A DNA stretch of 40,096 nt, taken from positions 1-40,096 of the IMG/VR virus record IMGVR_UViG_3300027704_000058, one strand, 5' to 3'. Source of the stretch: a virus. This document shows, one piece after another, positions 31,284 through 39,456 of this stretch. Within the stretch, counting starts at the first letter, position 1. Each line of letters opens with the position of its first letter. Under the pieces are notes generated by a model, which worked only from the letters and a program-made list of their open reading frames with translations, was not told the origin of the DNA and ran no database searches. Both the position numbers and the translations under genes were made by a program.

Positions 31284-32011
31284 AATATTTCCCTAATGTA
31301 ATCTTCTACATTGTATTTAGGTTTCCAACCAGTTGACGACAGTGGTCCTATGTCTGCTACATTTTCTAATGCTTCGCACGGGTCGCCTTCCTGTACAGGA
31401 AGATCAAGGCCGGTTAATTTAGCTAGGTCGCTTACTTTTGTTCCGGTGCCTGTACCAACATCAATTGATCCGCCTATGATATCATTGTCTAGGTTTTTAA
31501 TAATAGCACTACATATGTCATCTACATGAATAAAATCTCTAATGTGATCTGTAACATATTTTAGATTTTTATCCCGTATGCGACCAATTAACATATCTGC
31601 TCTACTACCAGGTCCGTATACGGTTGTAAATCTCATACCTAAACTTCTAGGAGGTGATATCAACTCCATAGCTTTCTTGCTTGTACCGTATGGTGATAGC
31701 CACCACTTTTTAGCACATGAACTACTAGCGTAGATTACTTTAAGATTGTTGACATGTGCTAGGTAAAATAATTGTTTAGTTAACTCGACATTATTGTACC
31801 AATATTTTTCCGGGTCTTCTAAACTTTTTCGAACATTTGCGTATCCTGCCAAATGTACAACAGCTTCGCAGTTTTCAGGTCTCCAATGCTCTATATCTCG
31901 TTCTTCGCTAATATTTCGATCCCATTCGATAACAGTATGTCCTGCCTCTTTTAACAGTTCAGTTAGTCTACTACCGATAAATCCTCTGCTACCTGTTACA
32001 CTTACTATCAT
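31280..32011 (-). CDS. Extended SDR: NAD-dependent nucleotide-sugar epimerase/dehydratase
   Basis: A 243-aa protein with GSRGFIG (Gly-x-x-Gly-x-x-Gly, about residues 7-13) for NAD binding, the catalytic YGTSK motif (Tyr about 108, Lys about 112) with upstream SSS, and DFIHVDDI typical of the extended short-chain dehydrogenase/epimerase group. Compared with the usual 310-330 residues it is short at the C-terminus. It would interconvert or dehydrate an NDP-sugar. Together with the nucleotide-sugar dehydrogenase 3' of it and the GT-B glycosyltransferase it forms a small sugar module. Confidence 0.88.
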   Translation of the reverse strand: MIVSVTGSRGFIGSRLTELLKEAGHTVIEWDRNISEERDIEHWRPENCEAVVHLAGYANVRKSLEDPEKYWYNNVELTKQLFYLAHVNNLKVIYASSSCAKKWWLSPYGTSKKAMELISPPRSLGMRFTTVYGPGSRADMLIGRIRDKNLKYVTDHIRDFIHVDDICSAIIKNLDNDIIGGSIDVGTGTGTKVSDLAKLTGLDLPVQEGDPCEALENVADIGPLSSTGWKPKYNVEDYIREIL

Positions 32012-32020
32012 AATACGTCC

Positions 32021-34672
32021 TTATTCAAAATTAAACAACGAATCAAACGTTGTTGATGTATCGGTGTCACTTGTTATGTCCCATTTTAGCACACCTAATA
32101 AATTTTCTACTTTATTACTAATTACGGTGTTTTCCATTTCAGCATCATTAAACGGTAACTCTTTAAACCATTGCGGCAAGTGTAATTGATCTGTTGGATA
32201 TGCTACACTTACAAATCCCAATGGATTAGGTTTTAGTTTGCAAACAATAACCTTTTGACCATCCATAATAGCTTCACTGTATTTGTCGTGATGCATTCTA
32301 CACAGCGTATTCCAATTCATACTTGCTCTAACATGGCCTGGCATAGTTGTTTTACCCTCACGTCTTTCTGCTTCAGTAAACTTTGTTAGGTTATTACAAC
32401 GCCTAGGGGAACCTTTCTCCCAAGCAGGTCTATGTTTAAAGTCTTGTTTAAAGTCTCGAATCTTATCAACAACTGTTATACGTTCATCACCTGTAAGTAC
32501 ACCTAATAATATATCACTTAAGAAGTCTTGTATTACCTTTGGCGTATCACTACGTTTAAGATCTAACCCCATAGCTTTTACTTTACCAGGTCCATTTTTA
32601 TCTAAACGTGCTCCTTCTAAATCATAAATTAAACAAGCATAACGTTTCTTTGTAATATACAATCCCTTGATAGCAACAATCTCTCTACCACCTTGTATAA
32701 TCTCTCCATTCGCTCTTGGGCAATTAAATGCCTCTTTCATGTGTACAGGAAATGCCTCGTTAATTTGTTCAGAGATGTTATCGTACAGTTTAACACATAT
32801 ATCCTTATCCCAATCCATTTCGCCTTCTGCTACAGCATCTTTAACTACGGGCCAGGCACTAAAATACACAGAGTCTGTGTCGCCATATATAATACTATCA
32901 CCTCGATGATCAAACTCACCTGTGATAATTTCATTAACTTTAGCACTCATAAATTTAGCAATAGTTCTACCAGTTAGTGTCGTACTTTGTCCAATACGTT
33001 TGTCAAAGAATCTACAACCTGGATTAAGAATAGCACCATACAAACTATTCAAGTTAATCTTCTTAACTAGTTGTCGTTTGTCAAAGAACGCTCTTTCTTC
33101 TGGTGATTTAGCGTCTATCTTTTGTTTTTGAATACCCTGTCGTTCTTTATACCAGCGTTCTAGTAATCCAGGAATAATACCTTTTGTTTCGTGTGTAAAA
33201 ATAGTACCGTTAGCACTTAACACCCACTTGTTGCCATTTAAGAAGATTTTTTTATAAATTTCAGCACCTGTTAATATTTCGTTCGGTCCTTTCTCCCATT
33301 CAACAACAATTTCATCCACCTTGTCTTGGTCCATTACCATTTGGTATTCTGTACTACCAAACTTACCTTCCCACGCTTCGGCAAATGTTTTCTTGTTGCC
33401 CATAGCTTCGTTAACATGAGCGTCATTGTAATCTGGTCTAAGTTGTCCTACAATAGTTGCTGGGTCCATATTTAATGCTCTAATGGCACTTGGATATAGT
33501 GAGTTAATATCAATAGCACCAATCCAGTCGTGTAACCCTTTCTTAGGATATGCTACATAGGCTCCTGCCGCTGACGTATTGCCTTCGTGTTTGCGCCTAT
33601 CCGGAACTACAAAGCCTTGCTCGTGAGCCTCATTAATAATTGCTTGTTCTGTAACAGCCACAGCACCCATTGTAGTTTGTATTAAAACTGTATTAGAATG
33701 AGCTAGTTCATTGCTTAAATCAGCAAATCTAAGTTTCTCATCTAATCTATGTAATAGCATTGTATCTTGTCTAGAATATTCAATAAACTTTTCCCAATCA
33801 TTATTAAACAATTGGTCAAGTGTGCCTGTATATTGTACTTTATGTTCGCCTAGCTCGTATTCACTAATCGCATCTAATGAATAAGAATGCATTTCATGAT
33901 ATGTGTATTTTCGATAAAGTTGCATATAGTCCATGTGTACACGGCCTATTAAATCAAAAGTTTGTTGTTCCTTACCAAACCGTTCAAATCTCCGTTCTTT
34001 AGGAAATTGTCCTAACAAACAGAAACGTCGTGTATCGTCTTTGCTCAATACTCGCTTGACTCTATTAACCATATAAGGAATATCATAACCTTCACTATTC
34101 CAACCACTTAATACGTCAGCATCTTCAATAATATCTAAGAAAGTTTTTAATAAGTCTGCTTCTTCTTCAAATACAAATGTGTTCTCAAATTTACTTGATA
34201 TTTTATCAACTTCTTCCTTTGACATACCCCGCGGAGGCGTTAACAATGTGATTAACTGTTCAGCCCATTGGAGATATATTGAAATTGCTGTAACTGGATT
34301 AAACGGATCGTCCGGTGGGCTAAATCCCTTGTTAATATCAAAGTCAACTTCAATGTCAAAGAATGCTATTTGTAGTTTTGGAGCATTTTGCCCTAAATAG
34401 TTTTCTTCTAAGCAACGAAATACAGGATTCATATCTGATTCATACGTTTTAACATTTATATGAAGTGCTTTTTCTCGTCTAAAGTCTTTGTTACTACGGC
34501 ATTGAATCCGACTTACTGGATCACCATAGATGCTTTTAAATTTACCCGCAGGATCATCATAGTACATTACATACTTTGCTTGATGTTCTTGGTATTGTCT
34601 TTGTTGATTGATATCCCGCTCAACGATATGAATCCTATCTCGTTGTCGATCAAAGAAAGCGTCTACATACAT
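32021..34672 (-). CDS. DNA polymerase, family B (T4 gp43-like)
   Basis: An 883-aa replicative polymerase with 3'-5' exonuclease. Exo I is FFDIEVDFD (Asp106/Glu108 by count) and Exo III is the later YSRQDTMLL. Polymerase motif A is DINSLYPSAI (about 385-395), the central motif B contains KKINLNSLYGA, and motif C is YGDTDSVYF (about 597-605). Order and length match T4 gp43 (898 aa). It copies the phage genome with the clamp at 29.7 kb and the flap nuclease at 11.7 kb. The downstream sugar genes are read in the same direction. Confidence 0.97.
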   Translation of the reverse strand: MYVDAFFDRQRDRIHIVERDINQQRQYQEHQAKYVMYYDDPAGKFKSIYGDPVSRIQCRSNKDFRREKALHINVKTYESDMNPVFRCLEENYLGQNAPKLQIAFFDIEVDFDINKGFSPPDDPFNPVTAISIYLQWAEQLITLLTPPRGMSKEEVDKISSKFENTFVFEEEADLLKTFLDIIEDADVLSGWNSEGYDIPYMVNRVKRVLSKDDTRRFCLLGQFPKERRFERFGKEQQTFDLIGRVHMDYMQLYRKYTYHEMHSYSLDAISEYELGEHKVQYTGTLDQLFNNDWEKFIEYSRQDTMLLHRLDEKLRFADLSNELAHSNTVLIQTTMGAVAVTEQAIINEAHEQGFVVPDRRKHEGNTSAAGAYVAYPKKGLHDWIGAIDINSLYPSAIRALNMDPATIVGQLRPDYNDAHVNEAMGNKKTFAEAWEGKFGSTEYQMVMDQDKVDEIVVEWEKGPNEILTGAEIYKKIFLNGNKWVLSANGTIFTHETKGIIPGLLERWYKERQGIQKQKIDAKSPEERAFFDKRQLVKKINLNSLYGAILNPGCRFFDKRIGQSTTLTGRTIAKFMSAKVNEIITGEFDHRGDSIIYGDTDSVYFSAWPVVKDAVAEGEMDWDKDICVKLYDNISEQINEAFPVHMKEAFNCPRANGEIIQGGREIVAIKGLYITKKRYACLIYDLEGARLDKNGPGKVKAMGLDLKRSDTPKVIQDFLSDILLGVLTGDERITVVDKIRDFKQDFKHRPAWEKGSPRRCNNLTKFTEAERREGKTTMPGHVRASMNWNTLCRMHHDKYSEAIMDGQKVIVCKLKPNPLGFVSVAYPTDQLHLPQWFKELPFNDAEMENTVISNKVENLLGVLKWDITSDTDTSTTFDSLFNFE

Positions 34673-34700
34673 TAACGGTTGCTCCTGTAATAGTAATTAT

Positions 34701-34982
34701 CTAAATCCATTCTACGGCTACCAGGAATCCGAATATGTTAACAACCACAAACCAACCTGTTAATAGCATTACCCAAGCCGCTCCTCTTCTCATTGAAGCA
34801 TAGCATTGAGTACTCGATCCAACAAGGAAAAACGGATATATTAATTTCATGTTTGGGTCTAACGCTGTTAAGGCCAAAGTTAAACTTGCCGCAACTGTAA
34901 ATATGAAACTAATAAGCTCAAACCCGAATGCTGTTTTATCGCTAGTATATGAGTCAATCCAAAATCTTTTTATATTTTCCAT
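34701..34982 (-). CDS. Membrane protein with three helices (93 aa)
   Basis: Three hydrophobic helices (about residues 20-40, 46-62 and 70-90), with the pattern GSSTQCYASMRRGAAWVMLL between the second and third. I know of no named family. Its ATG overlaps the stop of the DsbA-like gene, so it is translationally coupled to it. It could be a small inner-membrane protein of early phage take-over, but the sequence gives no function. Confidence 0.55.
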   Translation of the reverse strand: MENIKRFWIDSYTSDKTAFGFELISFIFTVAASLTLALTALDPNMKLIYPFFLVGSSTQCYASMRRGAAWVMLLTGWFVVVNIFGFLVAVEWI

Positions 34983-35239
34983 TAAGCACGGCCAACAGTT
35001 GCTAATATAGTATCTAACAATTCTTGGTCACTAGTAATTTCGCTATAGTTTCCTTTGTGTGCTGTCCGGATTGCTTTTTTAAGTACAGATGGCTTAATTT
35101 CCATTTCTTCCGAAATAGCTTTAACTGTTTCACTAAGACCGGCACTCAGGTCTTCGACTTCTTGCATTACAGTCATGCCTTCGTTAATAATTTGAATTAG
35201 TTTTAGTTTTTCATCTTGATTGAATATTTTATCTGACAT
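34982..35239 (-). CDS. DsbA-like (dsDNA-binding, late-transcription) protein
   Basis: An 85-aa helical protein with the pattern AISEEMEIKPSVLKKAIRTA and HKGNYSEI in its C-terminal half. It resembles the T4 DsbA double-stranded DNA-binding protein that sits near late promoters and supports their transcription, and the DsbA-like proteins of T4-like marine phages. It is the first gene behind the strong promoter at 35274-35302, so it is made early. Similarity is at pattern level and is moderate. Confidence 0.6.
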   Translation of the reverse strand: MSDKIFNQDEKLKLIQIINEGMTVMQEVEDLSAGLSETVKAISEEMEIKPSVLKKAIRTAHKGNYSEITSDQELLDTILATVGRA

Positions 35240-35273
35240 TATGAATTTCTCCTTTTTGTTATATAACTCTTAT

Positions 35274-35302
35274 ATTATACTACCACTTTCAGCAGAAGTC
35301 AA
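35274..35302 (-). promoter_or_regulatory. Sigma70-type promoter of the DsbA-like gene and replication operon
   Basis: Minus strand: -35 TTGACT (35297-35302), 17 nt, -10 TATAAT (35274-35279). The leader has AAGGAG. It could drive the DsbA-like, membrane, polymerase and sugar genes. Confidence 0.8.
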
Positions 35303-35347
35303 GCTCTTTTCCGGATACATACTAATATAAATTGATTGGAGAATGAA

Positions 35348-36187
35348 ATGAGTTTGAATATAGATGACTTTAGTAATTTTAAAATAGTACAGGACGACGG
35401 CAATTGGACAGACAAGAAACGTTTTATTTTAGTAGTTGATTACTGGACTCAATACTTTAACACAATATCAGTTAAGGGTAACCTAATACATGCGGTAGGT
35501 GAAAAACCAAATCCAATTTACGATACTAGTAAAAAACTTATAGTAATTAAAGGACACACTTCTATTAATTTACTAGCTATTTTATTTGCGGCGGCAAGAT
35601 GTGGGCATACACTTTATTTTGATAATGCAACTAACTTAACTAAAGCATGGTACAAAAAGGTTAAACCTGATATACTAATGGTAGGCGATGGTGATTTATC
35701 ATTCGATGGTAGTAGATACTCAAGTGGGGAAGGCTGTATACGTTTATTGTTTACTAGAAGATTCGAACAAACTGATTCTTCTGGTAATACATATCAAAAT
35801 AAAACACCTTCTAGCAAACATACATTACTCCATCATAAAGATAAAAAAGATAGAAAGTTTAGTATTAAAGATTTAAGCAATTTGACACTTAAAGATAATG
35901 TGCCAGGTGTGGCATATATCGAGCAAGATTCTATACATCAAGTAAATCAATTAGTAGACACTATTATTCCATTAATGGAATCTGGTTGCAAAATTGTACT
36001 CCATACAGGACTTAATGGTCACGATCATAAGCAATCTATAATAGAACACAGTCCAGACATAATCTATTGGGGCAAAGAAGTTTTTAAAATGATTGAAAAG
36101 AAAGAACCTTTTATTAATGAATTAGCTCCGCATCCTGTGTTTGTCCCTCATATTAGAAAGACAAAAAAGGTAGTTGAAAAAAGTTGA
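35348..36187 (+). CDS. Protein resembling an ANL N-terminal domain (279 aa)
   Basis: The frame is open from a TTG at 35336, but ATG at 35348 (MSLNIDDFSNFK) with GGAG 6 nt before is the likely start. About residues 50-100 read LIVIKGHTSINLLAILFAAA then RCGHTLYFDNATN, a pattern like the N-terminal domain of adenylate-forming enzymes (VALMMPNxxxxxxAxxAxxxxG). Later QVNQLVDTIIPLMESGCKIVL and SPDIIYWGKEVF match the region after the phosphate loop. The phosphate loop itself (SGTTGxPK) is absent. It is divergently transcribed from the DsbA-like gene. It may be a degenerate ANL or the partner of the truncated ligase at 4.4-5.1 kb; both are inferences. Confidence 0.5.
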   Translation: MSLNIDDFSNFKIVQDDGNWTDKKRFILVVDYWTQYFNTISVKGNLIHAVGEKPNPIYDTSKKLIVIKGHTSINLLAILFAAARCGHTLYFDNATNLTKAWYKKVKPDILMVGDGDLSFDGSRYSSGEGCIRLLFTRRFEQTDSSGNTYQNKTPSSKHTLLHHKDKKDRKFSIKDLSNLTLKDNVPGVAYIEQDSIHQVNQLVDTIIPLMESGCKIVLHTGLNGHDHKQSIIEHSPDIIYWGKEVFKMIEKKEPFINELAPHPVFVPHIRKTKKVVEKS

Positions 36188-36443
36188 AGTGTGCTACCTG
36201 TAATATATAATTGTTCTCAAAGAATCCTTACATTATTTGTTTACCCAATCACGATTTTTGGGTAGCACGTGAACGGGTGACGAAGTAATTAACTAGTATT
36301 CGACTTCCGGGTCTAACCACTGGATTAGTTTACTTATAAGTTATAAGTTGTAGGTTTCATGGTTGTAGCTTTCACTACCCTACACTAACTAAGTTAGTAT
36401 TCCAATTCACTCCTAAGGGTAAATTCGTTTCCTTCATGTATAT
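36188..36443. other. Gene-free, inverted-repeat-rich spacer between convergent genes
   Basis: A 256-bp gap with no supported CDS. It holds an 8-bp perfect inverted repeat (GTGCTACC 36191-36198 and GGTAGCAC 36261-36268). Inside that lie a 6-bp hairpin (ACCCAA/TTGGGT) and a 5-bp one (TTACA/TGTAA pairs) nesting a TTCT/AGAA pair, so a three-way junction of about 78 nt can form. Farther on are ACTAAC-TTA-GTTAGT, CTAA/TTAG and GTAG/CTAC hairpins and an ACTTATAAGT palindrome. I found no tRNA fold. It may be a structured RNA, a bidirectional terminator zone or a DNA element. Confidence 0.5.
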
Positions 36444-36448
36444 TTATA
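36441..36448 (-). promoter_or_regulatory. T4-late-type box pointing into the structured spacer
   Basis: Exact TATAAATA on the minus strand, overlapping the stop codon of the SGNH gene. It would transcribe leftward into the inverted-repeat region. A 20-codon frame beginning ATGAAGGAAACG follows, probably by chance. Confidence 0.35.
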
Positions 36449-37199
36449 TAAATTGACTAAATTTATATCCAATACGGCGAACTGTATCAGGTCCAAAGTG
36501 GTGTCCATCCCTAGCATAGTCCCATTCAAATAAAGACCCGTCGTTGTACTTTGGGTCTTGTAATGGAAATAGTTTTAAACGGTCCGGAAAGTTATTGTTT
36601 AACCACTCCACATCTTCAACTGTATACTTTTCAGTTGTTCCGGGTCCTAATCTACCATCACCCCTAATCATAAGTTTGTCAGGTATAAAGCAATACTGAA
36701 AGTTTAATCCTTTAGTACATTCTTTTATCCTATTAAAACTATGTAGCATACGATCCTGTCCACTTTTGTGATCTATATCGTCGTTCTTAAACTCGCCGGC
36801 ATTATTGTATCTATGTAAGTAACTAAACATTACTAATACTGTTTTAGGATTAAACTTGTTTACACCCCATTCAACAATATCAGCAATAGTGTCGTTGCCA
36901 GCGCCATCCATTCCTAAGTTAATAACAGGCTTGCCAACATGCTTAGGCCATGCTTCTGTTTCGGGTCCACCGTGGTGTTCAGTAAAACTATCACCTACAG
37001 CAATTATGTCAGCATCGGGATAGTGGCCTGTTTGCCTAAACCCATCTTTATTGTAGTTGTAACTAAAGTCTTGCCATACGTGATTTGCCCACCATTCGGC
37101 ACCTTCTTGGCATTGTCCGGGACTGTCTAGTGGATAGCTGTCACCTAGTGTTGGAGTATAGGAAGTATTTTTGCGGGTTGATAATTCGTTATTGTTCAT
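36444..37199 (-). CDS. SGNH/GDSL-family hydrolase (251 aa)
   Basis: Block I is IIAVGDSFTEHHGG (catalytic Ser about 71), the mid block reads INLGMDGAGND (oxyanion Gly and Asn), and near the end RDGHHFGPDTVRRIG supplies the Asp-x-x-His pair. All four SGNH residues (Ser, Gly, Asn, His) can be placed, unlike in the 340-aa protein near 13 kb. Such enzymes remove acyl groups or cleave esters in polysaccharides, and phage versions act on host surface sugars. No signal peptide is visible. No strong ribosome site lies before the ATG. Confidence 0.8.
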   Translation of the reverse strand: MNNNELSTRKNTSYTPTLGDSYPLDSPGQCQEGAEWWANHVWQDFSYNYNKDGFRQTGHYPDADIIAVGDSFTEHHGGPETEAWPKHVGKPVINLGMDGAGNDTIADIVEWGVNKFNPKTVLVMFSYLHRYNNAGEFKNDDIDHKSGQDRMLHSFNRIKECTKGLNFQYCFIPDKLMIRGDGRLGPGTTEKYTVEDVEWLNNNFPDRLKLFPLQDPKYNDGSLFEWDYARDGHHFGPDTVRRIGYKFSQFI

Positions 37200-37235
37200 A
37201 ACTGTATTTACGTTGAGGATTAGTTATATGGGTAG

Positions 37236-38186
37236 TTAATGAGTGTTTTTGATTACAGCTAACGTAGGAGTAGTTTTTATTCCTGCTAAGTGTCGCATGC
37301 GGTCTTGGTTTTCTGTTGCTGGTTGTTGATCAGAACCATAATAATTATTAATAGTTGTGTTGCCTTTATCTTCTTCACCTGCCATATAGTCTTTTAGTTT
37401 CTTACCACCGTATAATACTGCTACTACGGCCGCAACTGGAAGTTTATATTTCCATACAATTTCTGCGAATGATTCAACAGATGTGTCGTCCATTAAATCG
37501 CCAACAACATCTTTAACTTTTTCTACAACATCATAGACACTTTTAAATACATATCCGCCAGCCGCCCATGATAAAGTTGTACCTGGGTTTTTAATTATAG
37601 CTGTGCCTGTATTTGCGGCTACTGGTGCAGCCTTTTTGGCACCATGTTTTAATAGTTTAAGTAACGCTGGTCCACCTACTCTAACTGCTGTTGCTAATGC
37701 TGGAAGTACCCATACCCATTCAGTTAATTCTTCTTCTGGTAAGTCTTTCATTAGTTTACTTTCGAAGTTGTCGAATCCGCCCCAATCATTATCGTCGTTA
37801 TATTCACCATAAGCATCAAAGTCATCATGTGAGTTGTCTTTACCAATTTCTGGTTCGTTGTCGTCACTACCAAGTATTTCATCCATTAACTTATCTTGAA
37901 TCCATTCGTATGGATCACCATCTCTTGCTTTCATAGTACCATAAGGCATGTCACCGGAGTTACTATAATAATCAAATAAATCTTCATAAAACTTTGAATG
38001 GTCTGATAAATCAAAATCTTCTGGGCTTCGTTTAAATACAGCAACTTCTTTAGGGTGTGCTTGGAGTATATCGCTAATACTTGCGGTAGATCTTTTTTCT
38101 GTTATATTATCTACAGCCACAATTGCTTGGTCAGACCCACTTACCATTTTCATAAATGTGTTCATTTCTTCTGTTAGTTTACTCAC
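37236..38186 (-). CDS. Hypothetical virion-type protein (316 aa)
   Basis: The GTG at 38184-38186 (MSKLTEEMNTFMKMVSG), in a GTGA overlap with the preceding gene, is preferred over the ATG at 38201. The first 170 residues are acidic and disordered in character (DDNEPEIGKDNSHDDFDAYG). A hydrophobic, Gly/Ala/Lys-rich part follows (about 185-240, GGPALLKLLKHGAKKAAP), then a second hydrophobic helix (KLPVAAVVAVLYGGKKL) and a polar tail. Internal amphipathic helices with acidic spacers are seen in injected internal proteins or scaffolds. No named family. Confidence 0.6.
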   Translation of the reverse strand: MSKLTEEMNTFMKMVSGSDQAIVAVDNITEKRSTASISDILQAHPKEVAVFKRSPEDFDLSDHSKFYEDLFDYYSNSGDMPYGTMKARDGDPYEWIQDKLMDEILGSDDNEPEIGKDNSHDDFDAYGEYNDDNDWGGFDNFESKLMKDLPEEELTEWVWVLPALATAVRVGGPALLKLLKHGAKKAAPVAANTGTAIIKNPGTTLSWAAGGYVFKSVYDVVEKVKDVVGDLMDDTSVESFAEIVWKYKLPVAAVVAVLYGGKKLKDYMAGEEDKGNTTINNYYGSDQQPATENQDRMRHLAGIKTTPTLAVIKNTH

Positions 38187-39118
38187 GCTACAGGTCCCCA
38201 TGTTTCGTCAAAAATACTTTCGGATTTAGTTAACGTTGGTTTGTTCCTTCTTTGATTTACTCTAGCTGGATCCATTCCCATTTTTTCAGCATCGCCATAC
38301 TTTTTCATTGTCTTCTCTAGAGATGCTTTCCTGGCTTTCGCACGTTTCATTTGAGCTGGGCTCATTTCATTGTATGTTGTAGTAGTAGTTGCTTTGCCAT
38401 TTTTAAATGAAGTAGATGTGTTCTTACTTCCGAGTTTACTTAATTTTTTAACACCCTTTTTAATGTGTGGGACTGCTTTCTTGACACCTTTATATGCCAT
38501 CTTGGCTCCACCTACTGCTATGTTATCTATTCCTTGTCCAATTGCTCCTACAATACCCTCTGTAGGCTTTTTATACTTTTCACTTAGTGAATTTTTAACT
38601 AATACTGGGTAATATTTTTGGCCTATGTTCCTATACAACCATTCGTTATCTTCTGGAGATGTATAGCCTTGTTTTTGATTCTTTTTAATAATTAACTCTA
38701 CCACTTTTACTTCTTTAGGGGTGCCAAATGCTTTTGCTAATAGTAAACTGTTTTCTGAATGGTAGTTGTTGTGTTCATTGTCTTTGTACAATTGCATTAA
38801 TGCTTGGCCTTGCTGTCCTTCAGCATCGAAGTCATCATCTTCCCAAGTACCGTCTATATCAAAATCATCACTATATGATTCATCTAATGCTTTCCATTCA
38901 TCGTATGTTAGATAAATGTCTGTGTCTGGATCGTAATATTTGCCTTCTTTATTATCGTAGTAAACTACTTTACCTGACTTTGTCATAATAGGACCTTCTA
39001 GACCATCACGTTCTTGGTATTTTTCTTTGTCCATATCTGGAAGTTGCGACCAACCCTCTGTTGCTTCTTCGCTTTCTTTAATAAAGTATCTCTTTAGATT
39101 AAAATCAGTTGCTTTCAT
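38183..39118 (-). CDS. Hypothetical virion-type protein (311 aa)
   Basis: The ATG at 39116-39118 (MKATDFNLKRYFIKES) is taken as start: it follows the upstream stop at once and the frame to 39154 has no ribosome site. It has an acidic first half (YYDPDTDIYLTYDEW, DDFDIDGTWEDDDFDAE), then a Gly/Lys-rich amphipathic segment (VGAIGQGIDNIAVGGAKMAY, GVKKAVPHIKKGVKKL) and a basic tail. The layout matches the neighbour at 37.2 kb, so the two may be paralogous in style and share a role in virion interior or assembly. Confidence 0.6.
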   Translation of the reverse strand: MKATDFNLKRYFIKESEEATEGWSQLPDMDKEKYQERDGLEGPIMTKSGKVVYYDNKEGKYYDPDTDIYLTYDEWKALDESYSDDFDIDGTWEDDDFDAEGQQGQALMQLYKDNEHNNYHSENSLLLAKAFGTPKEVKVVELIIKKNQKQGYTSPEDNEWLYRNIGQKYYPVLVKNSLSEKYKKPTEGIVGAIGQGIDNIAVGGAKMAYKGVKKAVPHIKKGVKKLSKLGSKNTSTSFKNGKATTTTTYNEMSPAQMKRAKARKASLEKTMKKYGDAEKMGMDPARVNQRRNKPTLTKSESIFDETWGPVA

Positions 39119-39120
39119 TG

Positions 39121-39456
39121 TTACATTCCGTATATTTCTATGTTGTTGTCCCACTCGGCGTGTAACTTTTCAAGTTTGTCTTTCATACTATATAAGTCAC
39201 CTGTACCTGCTTTGTCACCAGTGTTAAAGTAAAGGTGGCTATTTCTAGCTCTAAACTCTATTGCATGATCTAAACTTTCTATAGTACTGTTTAACTTTAA
39301 TTTACAAGCATTTAATTGTTTAGCATCTAATGTTCTATAAAATTCAACGTCCTTCTCTTCGTCTGCTTCTGGAACTGAGTCTATTTCTTCGTCAAAAGGT
39401 CTAGCTTGTATTTCTTGAAGTAATTCGTTTATTCCGTGTAAGTCACCAAATTTCAT
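39121..39456 (-). CDS. Hypothetical helical protein (111 aa)
   Basis: The N-terminus KFGDLHGINELLQEIQARPF is followed by an acidic linker and a long helical region (LDAKQLNACKLKLNSTIESL). No membrane segment or catalytic motif. The ATG shares a base with the upstream stop. It is a probable structural or assembly accessory in the same late-type unit as its neighbours. Confidence 0.55.
   Translation of the reverse strand: MKFGDLHGINELLQEIQARPFDEEIDSVPEADEEKDVEFYRTLDAKQLNACKLKLNSTIESLDHAIEFRARNSHLYFNTGDKAGTGDLYSMKDKLEKLHAEWDNNIEIYGM

Noticed and set aside
35326-35333. TATAAATT box upstream of the 279-aa gene as late promoter
   Set aside because: A start site at the usual distance would fall on the ribosome site, leaving no leader for translation.
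36188-36268. Possible tRNA at the 8-bp inverted repeat
   Set aside because: The total length (78 nt) and outer stem are tRNA-like, but no T-loop (TTCRA), D-arm or anticodon arm of correct size can be placed on either strand.
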